Assembly (NCBI RefSeq): GCF_004801405.1
Contig: NZ_SSOB01000022.1
Location: 62,001 to 126,000, forward strand
DNA from: Cohnella fermenti
GTDB lineage: Bacteria; Bacillota; Bacilli; Paenibacillales; Paenibacillaceae
Length of the DNA: 64,000 nucleotides
Direction of reading: 5' to 3'
Below the pieces are notes generated by a model. It searched no databases and was not told the DNA's origin. It saw only the letters and a list, made by a program, of their open reading frames with translations. Position 1 is the stretch's first letter. Each line of letters opens with the position of its first letter. Made by a program: the position numbers and the translations under genes. Below are positions 26,018 through 35,043 of this stretch, piece by piece.

Positions 26018-26207
26018 TCATCTCCTTTGTATTTGACAATAAACAGCTCGTTTCCTTCTCGGTCAACCAAGTTTTCCGACAAAAACTTGCTTGATTCCAA
26101 CCCGGACCGCGCATTCGACAAGCATTGCCATGATAAATCGACAATATCTACGAAACTTCTGCACGCCGCGCATCGTCTTAATAGATACAGAGAGGAGTTC
26201 GATCACA

Positions 26208-27182
26208 TTGGGTACCAAAGCAAAGCTGCTCACCGCCGTCGTCGCCGCCGGCGTTCTTATCTGGGGATTCACGCAGATCGGGGAATGGGACGTATGGGCG
26301 CAGAAGGGTTCTTCCGCTTCCTTGGAGCCGAGCGCTTCCGCGCCGTCTTCTCCATCGGCTTCCGCATCGCAGACTCCCGCACAGTCGTCTCCCGAGGCTT
26401 CCGCTCCCGCCTCCGCGGCTCCGTCCGACGATTCGGAGGAAGGGACAAGCTCTCCCGCTTCGACGCCGCCGGCCCCCCCTTCCGAGGAGCCTGACGCGCT
26501 CACGGCGATGCTGCTGCAGAACGCGCCGGCCGTCACGACCAAGAAGAACGAGGACGGGCTGGCGGTCATCACGAATTCGGACAGCCTGCTCGTGCTCGTC
26601 AACAAGAAGAGGAACCTGCCCTCCACCTATATCCCGGAAGATCTCGTCGGTCCGAATGTGGAATTCTCGTTCTCGGGCGATTCGCCGAAGAAGCAGATGC
26701 GCAAGGTTGCCGCAGGCGCCTTGGAGGAGCTGTTCGCAGCGGCGAAGAAGGACGGCATTACGCTGAAGGCCGTCTCCGGCTATCGCTCCTACGCGACGCA
26801 GAAGTCCATCTTCGACCGCAACGCCGAGCTGAAGGGCGCCGACGTGGCGAATCAGACGAGCGCGCATCCGGGACAGAGCGAGCATCAGACGGGCCTGGCG
26901 ATGGACGTCTCCAGCTCAAGCGCGAACTACGAGCTGGAGACGAAGTTCGGCGACACGAAGGAAGGCAAGTGGCTGGCGAAGCACGCGCATGAGCACGGCT
27001 TCATCATCCGCTATCCGGAAGGCTTGCAGGACATTACCGGCTACACGTACGAGCCTTGGCACGTCCGCTACGTCGGCCAGGACATCGCCGATGCCGTCTA
27101 CGACTCGGGGCTGACGCTCGAGGAGTACATGGAGTCGTACGACCAGCAGGCGAAGGAAGCGCTGGCAAGCGCGAAGTCGTAA
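26208..27182 (+). CDS. D-alanyl-D-alanine carboxypeptidase, VanY-type (M15)
   Basis: Zinc peptidase of 324 residues that trims the terminal D-Ala of peptidoglycan stem peptides outside the cell. A membrane anchor or signal (LLTAVVAAGVLIWGFTQ) is followed by a Ser/Ala/Pro-rich linker of about 80 residues and the M15B domain. That domain shows SGYRSYATQKSIF, the zinc motif SEHQTGLAMD and the second site EPWHVRYVG. I chose the TTG at 26208 with AGAGAGGAG ten bases upstream; the frame is open to 26091, but that extension is not protein-like. It is convergent with the DUF4179 gene. No van resistance genes are adjacent, so this is probably a housekeeping enzyme. Confidence 0.88.
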   Translation: MGTKAKLLTAVVAAGVLIWGFTQIGEWDVWAQKGSSASLEPSASAPSSPSASASQTPAQSSPEASAPASAAPSDDSEEGTSSPASTPPAPPSEEPDALTAMLLQNAPAVTTKKNEDGLAVITNSDSLLVLVNKKRNLPSTYIPEDLVGPNVEFSFSGDSPKKQMRKVAAGALEELFAAAKKDGITLKAVSGYRSYATQKSIFDRNAELKGADVANQTSAHPGQSEHQTGLAMDVSSSSANYELETKFGDTKEGKWLAKHAHEHGFIIRYPEGLQDITGYTYEPWHVRYVGQDIADAVYDSGLTLEEYMESYDQQAKEALASAKS

Positions 27183-27200
27183 ACCGTACGGGAGAAAAAC

Positions 27201-28649
27201 CTACCACAACCTCAATCGATACTCCTGGCGCAAATACGAAGGGTACGTGAACAGCTTGAAGGTTAGCGGCTGCACATATGGCTTATCCTCCAGCATGAAG
27301 TACATCCCCTGCTCGCTGCCGGCCTGCCCGTCGACATTGTTCGTCCAGCCTCCCGAGGCGTCGAACGAGAATGCGGCTCCCGAGGCATCCGTGTAGCCGG
27401 AGTCGAAGAACGAATAAGACATCATGTCGTCCGCAGCGATCCCCTTCAGCGCCAGGGTCAGCTTTACTCCTTCGCTTGTTCGTTTGACCCCGCCCATGCT
27501 CAGCTTGTCGTCGGGAGCTTGAACGATTCTCAGGGCGTCCAGGTCGATCTGGACGTCCAGCTTGCTCTTGTCCAGCGCCCGGAACCAGCTCCCCTCCAGG
27601 GTCAAGCTCTTGGGCGTGCGATAATAATTGCTCTCGAAGAACAGAATCGGCTGATCGGTGTCGTTCCAGCCGCCCGTGCTCTTCCATTCCTCGCCCTGGT
27701 CGTCGACGAGCCGCATATCGCCCGGGTCGAACACCTGCATCGTGTTGGCCGGGTCGAACGACAGGTAGACGGCCACGCGCAGCGGCGAGATGACCGCCTT
27801 CTCGAACGTAATGGACTGATTCTGCGGGGAGATGGTCTCCTTGATGGGAATGACTCTCTTCTTGTCAACGTATGTCGCGGGATCAATGGGGAAGCCTACC
27901 TGGAACAGGAGCTCTTCTCCGGTCTCCGTCCGGCTCTCTTCTCCCGCCTCTTCCACGTTGGTCATTCCCTGATCTTCCGGCTTCAGGTGCAGACGCATAT
28001 GCAGCGTCACGTGCTCGGGCCAGCGCGAATCGTTCGAATTCTGCCAGACATCTATGTTGCCGGAGACGATATTGTTGCCGTCCTCCCGGACCGGATCGCC
28101 GCGGCCGTATCCGTATCCGACGCTCAGCTTCTCCCCTTGCTCGTCCTCGAGCCAGACATCTCCCATCTCCAGCGGGGTCTGGTCCGCACGATTGCGCCAT
28201 TCGTAGAAAATCACCATACGAGACTCGTCCACCAAGATGCCTTGAACAGTTACGCTCATTCCGTCTATCTCATCGGTTGCCCCGATCGACTGATAATCGT
28301 CGTTCTCCACCGCCAGGCGAATGCCCCGGTCTCCGTTCTCGATCAGCTCCACGAACCGCTCCAATCCGGGAATATCCCGCAGCATCGCGGCGAACACGGG
28401 AGAGACGCGGATCGAGAACAGGCAGACTAGCATGAGCATACAGGCCGACGCCAGCGTGATCCAGCGCTTCGCCGACCGTCTGCGGCGGCGCGCCCGTTCG
28501 GCGACGCCGGCCTCGATGCCGGCCCGAATCGCCTCGCCCATTCTCGCGTCCAGCGACGACTTTGCGTCAGACGCCTTCCCGCGCTGCAACTCTTCCGCCG
28601 AACCCGTCTCTTCGATCCGCCCGAGCTCCTCCTTTTCCTCCTTAGGCAT
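27201..28649 (-). CDS. DUF4179 membrane protein, likely anti-sigma factor
   Basis: Single-pass membrane protein of 482 residues encoded directly behind an ECF sigma factor, with an 8-base overlap. The N-terminal 60 residues are cytoplasmic and charged. One transmembrane helix (ITLASACMLMLVCLFSIRVS) leads to a large extracellular domain; the segment FAAMLRDIPGLERFVELIENGDRGIRLAVEN is typical of DUF4179 proteins. Position and topology suggest that it binds and holds the sigma factor until an envelope signal arrives. No zinc-binding (ZAS) motif is visible in the N-terminus. The anti-sigma role is inferred from context. Confidence 0.85.
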   Translation of the reverse strand: MPKEEKEELGRIEETGSAEELQRGKASDAKSSLDARMGEAIRAGIEAGVAERARRRRRSAKRWITLASACMLMLVCLFSIRVSPVFAAMLRDIPGLERFVELIENGDRGIRLAVENDDYQSIGATDEIDGMSVTVQGILVDESRMVIFYEWRNRADQTPLEMGDVWLEDEQGEKLSVGYGYGRGDPVREDGNNIVSGNIDVWQNSNDSRWPEHVTLHMRLHLKPEDQGMTNVEEAGEESRTETGEELLFQVGFPIDPATYVDKKRVIPIKETISPQNQSITFEKAVISPLRVAVYLSFDPANTMQVFDPGDMRLVDDQGEEWKSTGGWNDTDQPILFFESNYYRTPKSLTLEGSWFRALDKSKLDVQIDLDALRIVQAPDDKLSMGGVKRTSEGVKLTLALKGIAADDMMSYSFFDSGYTDASGAAFSFDASGGWTNNVDGQAGSEQGMYFMLEDKPYVQPLTFKLFTYPSYLRQEYRLRLW

Positions 28650-29166
28650 GTTCTTCTCCCCCTTCTCCCCCGCATGCGGCCCTTAACTGCTTCAGAGCCT
28701 GGTGCAGCCATGTCTTGACCGTCCCCTCCGGCTTCTCCAGCAGGCGCGAGATCTCGCTCAGCGTCATGTCCTCGTAGTACTTCAGCAGGATCACGTGCCT
28801 TAGCTTCGGCTTCAGGTTGTCGATCTCCATTCCGAGCCCGATCCGGCCCGCCAGGTCGACTTCGCGCGACAATCGCTCCGGAACCTCGTCCACGGGCAGC
28901 ATCCGCCTTCTGCGCTTGCGTTCGTCGAGGCAGTAATGAATCAGGATTCGAATCAACCACGTGTGGAAAAAACGCGGCTCCCTCAGCTTGCCCAGCTTCA
29001 GATAAGCGCGGTACGTTGTCTCCTGGATCGCTTCGACGGCGTCCTCTTCGTTCTTCAGATAGGTGCAGGCGATGCGGAAGAGTCGCTGCCTCTCGGCGTG
29101 AATCAACCCGTAGAACGCCTGATCGTCGCCGCGCTGCGCCGCCCGTACTTGCTCCTCGATCGTCAT
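28642..29166 (-). CDS. ECF RNA polymerase sigma factor
   Basis: Extracytoplasmic-function sigma factor of 174 residues, with region 2 (FYGLIHAERQRLFRIACTYL, then EEDAVEAIQETTYRAYLKL) and region 4 (LRHVILLKYYEDMTLSEISRLLEKPEGTVKTWL). It resembles the SigV/SigW-like group of Bacilli. The ATG at 29166 has GAGGGGAGGG upstream. The stop overlaps the DUF4179 gene (ATGCCTAA), so sigma factor and probable anti-sigma factor are translationally coupled. Its regulon would usually include its own promoter; I could not identify an ECF promoter with confidence upstream, where short GGGCGGTT repeats begin. Confidence 0.92.
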   Translation of the reverse strand: MTIEEQVRAAQRGDDQAFYGLIHAERQRLFRIACTYLKNEEDAVEAIQETTYRAYLKLGKLREPRFFHTWLIRILIHYCLDERKRRRRMLPVDEVPERLSREVDLAGRIGLGMEIDNLKPKLRHVILLKYYEDMTLSEISRLLEKPEGTVKTWLHQALKQLRAACGGEGGEEHA

Positions 29167-29259
29167 GCTGGCCCTCCCCTCACATTCATTAGACTTGCGA
29201 ACGGCGGAAATGGTTTTGGGGATTGGGACGGTTGGCGGGATTTAGGGGATTGGAGATGT

Positions 29260-29345
29260 TGGGATGTTGGGATGTTGGGCGGTTGGGCGGTTGGGCGGTT
29301 GGGCGGTTGGGCGGTTGGGCGGTTGGGCGGTTGGGCGGTTGGCGA
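29260..29345. repeat. 9-bp minisatellite (GGGCGGTTG)
   Basis: Two TTGGGATG units are followed by about seven head-to-tail copies of TTGGGCGG-T. The array lies upstream of the sigma-factor gene, next to a four-palindrome element. It is noncoding. Confidence 0.8.
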
Positions 29346-29382
29346 GAATGGCGAGGTTGGGGCGATTAGTGTGATTGGGGCG

Positions 29383-29568
29383 ATTTATGTGATTTTTCGT
29401 ATTCGCCGGCGCGTTTTCCGGATGGATCGAGGTGTTTTATATGATTTTTAGCATATATGAGGGCCGTTCGGGTCGGAATACTCCTTATGTATGTGGTTTT
29501 TCGCATAAAATCACGCAAAAGACCCGTTACCAGGACGCGCCAATGTGAAATTTCGCATAAATTCCCGG
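29383..29568 (+). repeat. Four-palindrome intergenic element, copy 5
   Basis: Palindrome centres are at about 29394.5, 29446.5, 29498.5 and 29550.5 (all steps 52). Sequence order and orientation match the other copies. It lies between the sigma-factor start and the odhB stop. Confidence 0.85.
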
Positions 29569-29609
29569 CAGCTATCGGCAGCCACGGCACCAGACCCTCC
29601 CGATAAGCG

Positions 29610-29661
29610 CGCCAAAAGCCGCCTCCGAAGGTCTTGCGACCTTGAGAGACGGCTTTGGCGA
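29610..29661 (-). terminator. Possible terminator after odhB
   Basis: CGCCAAAAGCCG and CGGCTTTGGCG form a long stem with an inner AAGGTC/GACCTT hairpin. There is no clean T-run beyond the stem, so the call is moderate. Confidence 0.5.
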
Positions 29662-29693
29662 GGTGGCTGAGGATGACATGACAGCCCGGAGGA

Positions 29694-30929
29694 TCAGCCT
29701 TCGAGCAGAAGGGTCTCCGGATCTTCGAGCAGCTCCTTGACCTTGACGAGGAATTGCACGGCTTCCGCGCCATCGACGATGCGGTGGTCGTAGGAGAGCG
29801 CGATGTACATCATCGGACGGATCGCGACTTCCGTGTTGTTGTTGATCGCAACCGGACGGTATTGGATCTTGTGCATGCCCAGAATGCCCACTTGAGGAGC
29901 GTTCAGGATCGGCGTCGACAGCAGGGAGCCGAATGTGCCGCCGTTCGTGATCGTGAACGTGCCGCCTTGCAGGTCGGACAGCGCCAGCGTGTTGGAGCGA
30001 GCCTTGCCGGCCAGATCGACGATCGAGCGCTCAATCTCGGCGAAGCCCAGCTTGTCCGCGTCGCGCACAACCGGAACGACGAGGCCTTCCTTGGCGGACA
30101 CGGCGATGCCGATGTCGTAGTACTTCTTGGCGATGATGTCTTCGCCGTCGATCTCCGCGTTCAGCAGCGGGAACTTCTTCAGCGCGCCGACGACGGCCTT
30201 CGTGAAGAACGACATAAAGCCGAGGTTGACTTCGTTCTTCTCCTTGAAGGAGTCCTTGCGGCGCTTGCGCACGTCCATGATCGCAGTCATGTCGACTTCG
30301 TTGAACGTCGTCAGCATGGCGGCCGTGTGCTGGGCTTGAACGAGACGGTTCGCGATCGTCGCGCGGCGGCGGGACATCTTTTTGCGCTCATGCGGCTTGT
30401 TCGACGTGAACGCCGGCGCCGCTGGGGCCGGCACTGCTGCCGGAGCCGAGGCGGCTGCCGCAGCAGGGGCCGCCGTCGCCGTCGCTGGAGCCGCGCTCAG
30501 GTCGATGCCTTGCTCGCGAGCGTTCTTGCGGGCGGAAGGCGACCCGAGCGTAGCCGGGTTGGCCGCCGCTGCCGGAGCGGAGGCAGGGGCCGCAGCCGTT
30601 GCGACTGCCGCCGGAGCCGATGCTGCTACCGGCGCTGCGGCTGGCGCGGATGCCGCCGGGGCGGATGCTGCCGGAGCAGGTGCCGCAGCTCCGCCGCCTT
30701 CGCCGATGCGGCCGACGGCTTCGCCGATGCGGACCGTGTCGCCCTCGTTGCTGATGATCTCGGCGATCACGCCGTCTGCTTCGGCGCTGATCTCCAGGTT
30801 GACTTTATCGGTCTCGAGCTCGAGAAGCAGGTCGCCCTGCTTCACCGAGTCGCCGACCTTCACTGCCCATCTGGCAATCGTTCCTTCGGTAATCGATTCG
30901 CCCATTGCTGGAACAATAATATCTTGCAC
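29694..30929 (-). CDS. odhB: Dihydrolipoyllysine succinyltransferase (E2 of 2-oxoglutarate dehydrogenase)
   Basis: E2 component of the 2-oxoglutarate dehydrogenase complex in the TCA cycle; 411 residues. An N-terminal lipoyl domain carries the lipoylated Lys in ETDKVNLEIS (Lys43). A long Ala/Pro-rich linker leads to the E3-binding domain (SPSARKNAREQGIDL), a second Ala-rich linker and the acyltransferase core ending in YDHRIVDGAEAV, the catalytic His-Asp motif. The start is GTG with GGGGAGG upstream, five bases after the E1 stop, so odhA and odhB are one operon. The E3 subunit is encoded elsewhere. The Ala/Pro linkers are longer than in Bacillus subtilis OdhB. Confidence 0.95.
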   Translation of the reverse strand: MQDIIVPAMGESITEGTIARWAVKVGDSVKQGDLLLELETDKVNLEISAEADGVIAEIISNEGDTVRIGEAVGRIGEGGGAAAPAPAASAPAASAPAAAPVAASAPAAVATAAAPASAPAAAANPATLGSPSARKNAREQGIDLSAAPATATAAPAAAAASAPAAVPAPAAPAFTSNKPHERKKMSRRRATIANRLVQAQHTAAMLTTFNEVDMTAIMDVRKRRKDSFKEKNEVNLGFMSFFTKAVVGALKKFPLLNAEIDGEDIIAKKYYDIGIAVSAKEGLVVPVVRDADKLGFAEIERSIVDLAGKARSNTLALSDLQGGTFTITNGGTFGSLLSTPILNAPQVGILGMHKIQYRPVAINNNTEVAIRPMMYIALSYDHRIVDGAEAVQFLVKVKELLEDPETLLLEG

Positions 30930-30934
30930 TGCTG

Positions 30935-33799
30935 TTACCTCCCCAGGTTATGAGCCAAAGTCGGACTCGGCTTTAGCGATTGGTGTAGGATGAATTGCTG
31001 CTCGAGAACGTGAATTTGCTGGAAGCCCGTAGCCGGACTCGAACGGTCCGGACGTCCGATATAGCGCACTTCGACGCCGGCCGGCGCGAGCTCGCGAACG
31101 CGCGGCTCGGCGAAGCTCCAGGAACCCATGTTGCGCGGCTCTTCCTGAACCCATACGATCTCCTTCAGGTTCGGGAAGCGTGCCAGCACGGCCGCAATCT
31201 CTTGGGCCGGGAACGGATAGAGCTGCTCGACGCGAACGATGTGCAGCCAGTCCATATTGTTCTCTTTCTCCTTCTCGAGGGCATCCTCGAGATCGATCGC
31301 TACCTTGCCGGAGCAGAGGACGAGGCGTTCGACGCGATCGGCCTTGCCGCCGAGTCCCGGCTGCTGGACGATCAGCTGGAACGAGCCCTTCTCAAGCTCT
31401 GCCGGAGAGGATGCGGCGCGCGGATTGCGCACCAGGCTCTTCGGCGAGACGAGCACGAGCGGCCGCACGTCTTCCGTTCCGAGCATGCTCGCCTGACGGC
31501 GAAGCAGGTGGAAGTACTGCGCGGAGCTGGACAGGTTCGCAACCGTCCAATTCTCTTCGGCGCACAGTTGCAAGTATCTCTCCAGACGAGCGCTGGAATG
31601 CTCCGGGCCCGCGCCTTCGTAGCCGTGAGGCAGCAGCATGATCAGACCGGACTTCTCGGACCACTTCGTGCGGCCGGAGGAGATGAACTGATCGATCAGC
31701 ACCTGCGCGACATTGCTGAAGTCGCCGTATTGCGCTTCCCAGATGACCATCGTCTCCGGAGCGAACACGTTATAGCCGTATTCGAAGCCGAGAACGGCCG
31801 CTTCGGACAGCGCGCTGTTGTGGATCGCGAACGATGCCTTCGCCTGCGGCAGGTGATGCAGCGGGCAATACGTCGAGCCCGTGTTCGGATCGTGCAGCAC
31901 CAGGTTCCGGAAGGCGAACGTCGCGCGTTCCGCGTCCTGACCGGTAATCCGGATCGGCGTGCCGTCCGCCAGAATGGAGGCGAACGCCAGCGTCTCCGCA
32001 TGGCCCCAGTCGAGCTTCTCTCCGTCGTTCATCGCGTTCGCGCGGCGCTCGAGGATGCGCTGCAGCTTCGGATAGACGGTGAAGTCCTTCGGCCAGTTCA
32101 GCAGCTCCGAATTGATCTCGCGAAGCGTCTTCAGATCGACGCCCGTCTCGACCGCCTTCGCTTGCTGCGACGCCTCCGGAGTCTGGTGAACGGCCTCTTG
32201 GGTCTCGCTCTTCTTCATCTCTTCGTATGCAGCCTTCAAGCGATCGACGACCTCGTTCTTGATGCGGCCGTACTCTTCCTCGCTGAACCGGCCCTTGGCG
32301 ATCAGCTTGTCGGCGTACAGACGGCTGACCGTCGGGTGAGCCTTGACCTTCTTGTAGATAAGCGGCTGCGTCGATTCCGGATCGTCCGTCTCATTATGGC
32401 CGTACCGGCGATAACCGATCAGGTCGATCAGGAAGTCCTTCTTGAACAATCTTCTGTATTCGCTCGCCATGCGGGCGGCAGCGATGACCGCTTCCGGTTC
32501 GTCCGCATTGACGTGGATAATCGGAATCTCGTAACCCTTGGCCGGATCGCTCGCATAATGGGTCGAACGGGAATCGAAGCTCTCCGTCGTGAACCCGATC
32601 TTGTTGTTCGCGATGATGTGAATCGAGCCGCCGATGCGGTAGCCGTTCAGTTGGCCGAGGTTCATCGTCTCCGTCACGATGCCTTCGCCCGGGAACGCCG
32701 CATCGCCGTGAATGACGATGGAGGCGGCCAGATCCTCGTTGCGGACCGGGTAGCCCGTCTTGGAGCGATTCTCTTGAGCCGCCCTTGCGAAGCCTTGCAC
32801 AACCGGATTGACATATTCCAGATGGCTCGGGTTATTCGCCAGCGTGACGCGCGTAACGGCCGTCTCGCCGGTCTTGATCGAACGGTTGGCGCCCAGATGG
32901 TACTTCACGTCGCCCGACCAGCCGTAGTTCATGCCGATGGAGCCTTCCGCCGGAACGACGGCCTTATTCGTGGAATGATAGAACTCCGAGAAAATCTTTG
33001 TGTAAGGCTTCTCGAGCACGTGGGCGAGCACGTTCAGGCGGCCGCGGTGGGCCATGCCCATCGTGATCTGGCCGACGCCCGCGTTCGTCAGCTCGTGAAC
33101 GATCTCGTCGACGAGGGCGATAAGCGCGTCGTTGCCTTCGACGGAGAAGCGCTTCGCCCCGACGAACGTCCGCTGCAGGAAGTCTTCGAACTGCTCGGCT
33201 TCGAGCAGACGCTTCACGAGCTTGCCGCGCTCTTCCGCGTTAAGCGACTGCGTCGGAACGAGCTTCTCGGCATAATCGTTCAGCCACTGGCGCTCCGCTT
33301 CGTCATGCACGTGGCCGAACTCGTAAGCGATCGGACCGGAATACACCTCGCGCAGCTTGGCGATCGCGTCCCAGCCGTTCCGCACCTCTGCGGGAGCTTC
33401 TTCCCAGACGAGGCTTGCCGGCAGAGCGGCCAGATCCTCTTGCTTCAAGCCGTACGTGTCCGGCTCGAGCACCTTCATGCTCGGCTTCCCGTCGATGCCG
33501 AGCGGATCGATATCGGCGGCCAGATGGCCGTAAGTACGAATATTCCAGACGAGCTTGCCTGCGTCTACGGCATGCTTCAACTGCCGGGCACTCAATCCGG
33601 CGGACGGCGCTGCGGGCGCGGCTCCGGAAGCATGCTCAAGAAGAGGAGGCGCTCCTCTTGTGGCGAACAGCTCACGATACTCCTGGGACACGGATTCCGG
33701 GTTCGTCAAGTAAAGTTCGTATTGCTCTTGGATGTAGCCCAAATTCTGCCCATAATACGTTTGCCAGTTAAACGGCAAGTCACGCTCTTCAGTTGGCAT
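30935..33799 (-). CDS. odhA: 2-oxoglutarate dehydrogenase E1 component
   Basis: Thiamine-diphosphate-dependent E1 subunit of 954 residues that decarboxylates 2-oxoglutarate and passes the succinyl group to E2. Recognisable blocks are FNWQTYYGQNLGYIQEQYE at the N-terminus, ITMGMAHRGRLNVLAHV, the cofactor motif region HGDAAFPGEGIV, and FEYGYNVFAPETMVIWEAQYGDFSN in the second half. Length is normal for the Bacillus type. The ATG has GAGGGGTAGGA upstream. A candidate promoter lies at 33865-33892. It is cotranscribed with odhB; with sdhCAB at 39-42.6 kb, two TCA-cycle steps lie in one neighbourhood. Confidence 0.96.
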   Translation of the reverse strand: MPTEERDLPFNWQTYYGQNLGYIQEQYELYLTNPESVSQEYRELFATRGAPPLLEHASGAAPAAPSAGLSARQLKHAVDAGKLVWNIRTYGHLAADIDPLGIDGKPSMKVLEPDTYGLKQEDLAALPASLVWEEAPAEVRNGWDAIAKLREVYSGPIAYEFGHVHDEAERQWLNDYAEKLVPTQSLNAEERGKLVKRLLEAEQFEDFLQRTFVGAKRFSVEGNDALIALVDEIVHELTNAGVGQITMGMAHRGRLNVLAHVLEKPYTKIFSEFYHSTNKAVVPAEGSIGMNYGWSGDVKYHLGANRSIKTGETAVTRVTLANNPSHLEYVNPVVQGFARAAQENRSKTGYPVRNEDLAASIVIHGDAAFPGEGIVTETMNLGQLNGYRIGGSIHIIANNKIGFTTESFDSRSTHYASDPAKGYEIPIIHVNADEPEAVIAAARMASEYRRLFKKDFLIDLIGYRRYGHNETDDPESTQPLIYKKVKAHPTVSRLYADKLIAKGRFSEEEYGRIKNEVVDRLKAAYEEMKKSETQEAVHQTPEASQQAKAVETGVDLKTLREINSELLNWPKDFTVYPKLQRILERRANAMNDGEKLDWGHAETLAFASILADGTPIRITGQDAERATFAFRNLVLHDPNTGSTYCPLHHLPQAKASFAIHNSALSEAAVLGFEYGYNVFAPETMVIWEAQYGDFSNVAQVLIDQFISSGRTKWSEKSGLIMLLPHGYEGAGPEHSSARLERYLQLCAEENWTVANLSSSAQYFHLLRRQASMLGTEDVRPLVLVSPKSLVRNPRAASSPAELEKGSFQLIVQQPGLGGKADRVERLVLCSGKVAIDLEDALEKEKENNMDWLHIVRVEQLYPFPAQEIAAVLARFPNLKEIVWVQEEPRNMGSWSFAEPRVRELAPAGVEVRYIGRPDRSSPATGFQQIHVLEQQFILHQSLKPSPTLAHNLGR

Positions 33800-33864
33800 T
33801 GTCCTACCCCTCAGTAAACTAATTAGTTAGTAAGGTTAAGTTGTCGATTCTCATATCACTTGAA

Positions 33865-33892
33865 ATTATAGTATATCCTGCGCCATGATAAA
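33865..33892 (-). promoter_or_regulatory. Candidate odhAB promoter
   Basis: On the minus strand, TTTATC and TATAAT are separated by 16 bases, about 65 bases upstream of odhA. The remaining part of the 306-bp gap between tdk and odhA shows no gene or repeat. Confidence 0.45.
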
Positions 33893-34105
33893 AATAATCA
33901 ATTCCTATCGATATCATCTCAATCCGAGATAGGTCAACCGAAAGATTGCCTAGCGATGCGAGATGGATCGAGCCTCCGCACCATTTTGTGGAAGCGATTC
34001 CACCTGGAGTCGCAACAATTCAACGCTCAAATCTCTGGGGGCGGCGCTTCGGATCGCCATCGCGCATCCGCTCTCGCCGCCTCCTGCGCAACCTCATCCC
34101 GATGA

Positions 34106-34693
34106 TTACGACTTCGACTTGAAGGCGGCCTGGTAGCATCTTCGGCAGACGGGCTTGTAGTCCTCGTTCCCGCCGATCTGGATCTGGTCCCCCTCGTTGA
34201 TCGGCACTCCGTCCTTGTAGCGAATGACCATCGTCGCTTTCCGGTCGCAGTACCAGCAGATCGTCTTCACTTCCTCGATCTTGTCCGCATAGACGAGCAG
34301 GTTATAGCTGCCTTCGAAAAGATTGTTCTGAAAGTCGTTCTTCAGCCCGAACGCCATGACTGGGATACCGAGCTCATCCACGATTCGCGTCAACTCCACC
34401 ACGTGCTGCTTCGTGAGGAATTGCGCTTCGTCGATCAGCACGCAATAGATTCGCCGATCAGGGCCGGTGTGCCGCTGCACGCATTCGAAGATGTCGGTGG
34501 CTTCGTCCACCGGAATCGCCTTCCTCGTCATGCCGACGCGCGAGCCGATCTGGTCGGCTCCGTCCCTCGTGTCGATGGCCGGCGAGAACAGAAGCACCTG
34601 CTTGCCCTGCTCCTCGTAATTGTGGGCGACCTTGATGATCTCGAACGATTTGCCGCTGTTCATCGTCCCGTATTTGTAATAGAGCTGTGCCAA
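34106..34693 (-). CDS. tdk: Thymidine kinase
   Basis: Salvage enzyme of 195 residues that phosphorylates thymidine with ATP. The P-loop reads GTMNSGKS (residues 9-16), the Walker B-like stretch VLIDEAQFL carries the catalytic Glu, and the C-terminal zinc site is formed by CWYC and CRRC. Length and motifs fit the bacterial type II (TK1-like) family. The start is TTG with GGAGGGA upstream. It appears to be a single gene. The 350-bp gap to its right holds a degenerate palindrome element. Confidence 0.96.
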   Translation of the reverse strand: MAQLYYKYGTMNSGKSFEIIKVAHNYEEQGKQVLLFSPAIDTRDGADQIGSRVGMTRKAIPVDEATDIFECVQRHTGPDRRIYCVLIDEAQFLTKQHVVELTRIVDELGIPVMAFGLKNDFQNNLFEGSYNLLVYADKIEEVKTICWYCDRKATMVIRYKDGVPINEGDQIQIGGNEDYKPVCRRCYQAAFKSKS

Positions 34694-34843
34694 TCTTGTC
34701 CCTCCAACTCCCGATTCGTATCGCCATCATCTGTCGCCATTTATTATACAGAACATTCCCTGCCAACCCAACCGTCGGGGAAAATCGTTGGTACGACCGG
34801 CCCTGACGATTACGCGGTGGATGGAGAATATCCGAACCTCTGT

Positions 34844-34938
34844 AATTTTATATGTTTTTTTACATTCGTCGGCTTGGATGGGGAGGCAATCGCCCAAATG
34901 ATCCGTTATCGGACTGTGCGAATGTTGTTCATATAAAA
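34844..34938 (+). repeat. Degenerate remnant of the palindrome element
   Basis: The first unit (TATATGTTTTTTTACATTCG), the text GGCTTGGATGG-GGCAATCGC, and the last unit (GCGAATGTTGTTCATATAAA) are recognisable, but the middle two units are missing. Decay or internal deletion is likely. The rest of the 34694-35043 gap shows only the terminator-like hairpin at its left end. Confidence 0.65.
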
Positions 34939-34989
34939 GCCAGTGGCTGACGGGTTCGGAGGTTCGGTCGGAAGCTCCAAGCACAAGCG

Positions 34990-35032
34990 CAATCGCCCCC
35001 CGCCCGGCTTAGTTGGCCGAACGAGGGGCGAT
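34990..35032 (-). terminator. Possible terminator of the fused ABC exporter gene
   Basis: ATCGCCCC and GGGGCGAT form an 8-bp stem, with a large inner loop that can also pair (CGGC/GCCG). It lies 12 bases past the stop but lacks a T-run. Confidence 0.45.
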
Positions 35033-35043
35033 CTCTGCTCCTT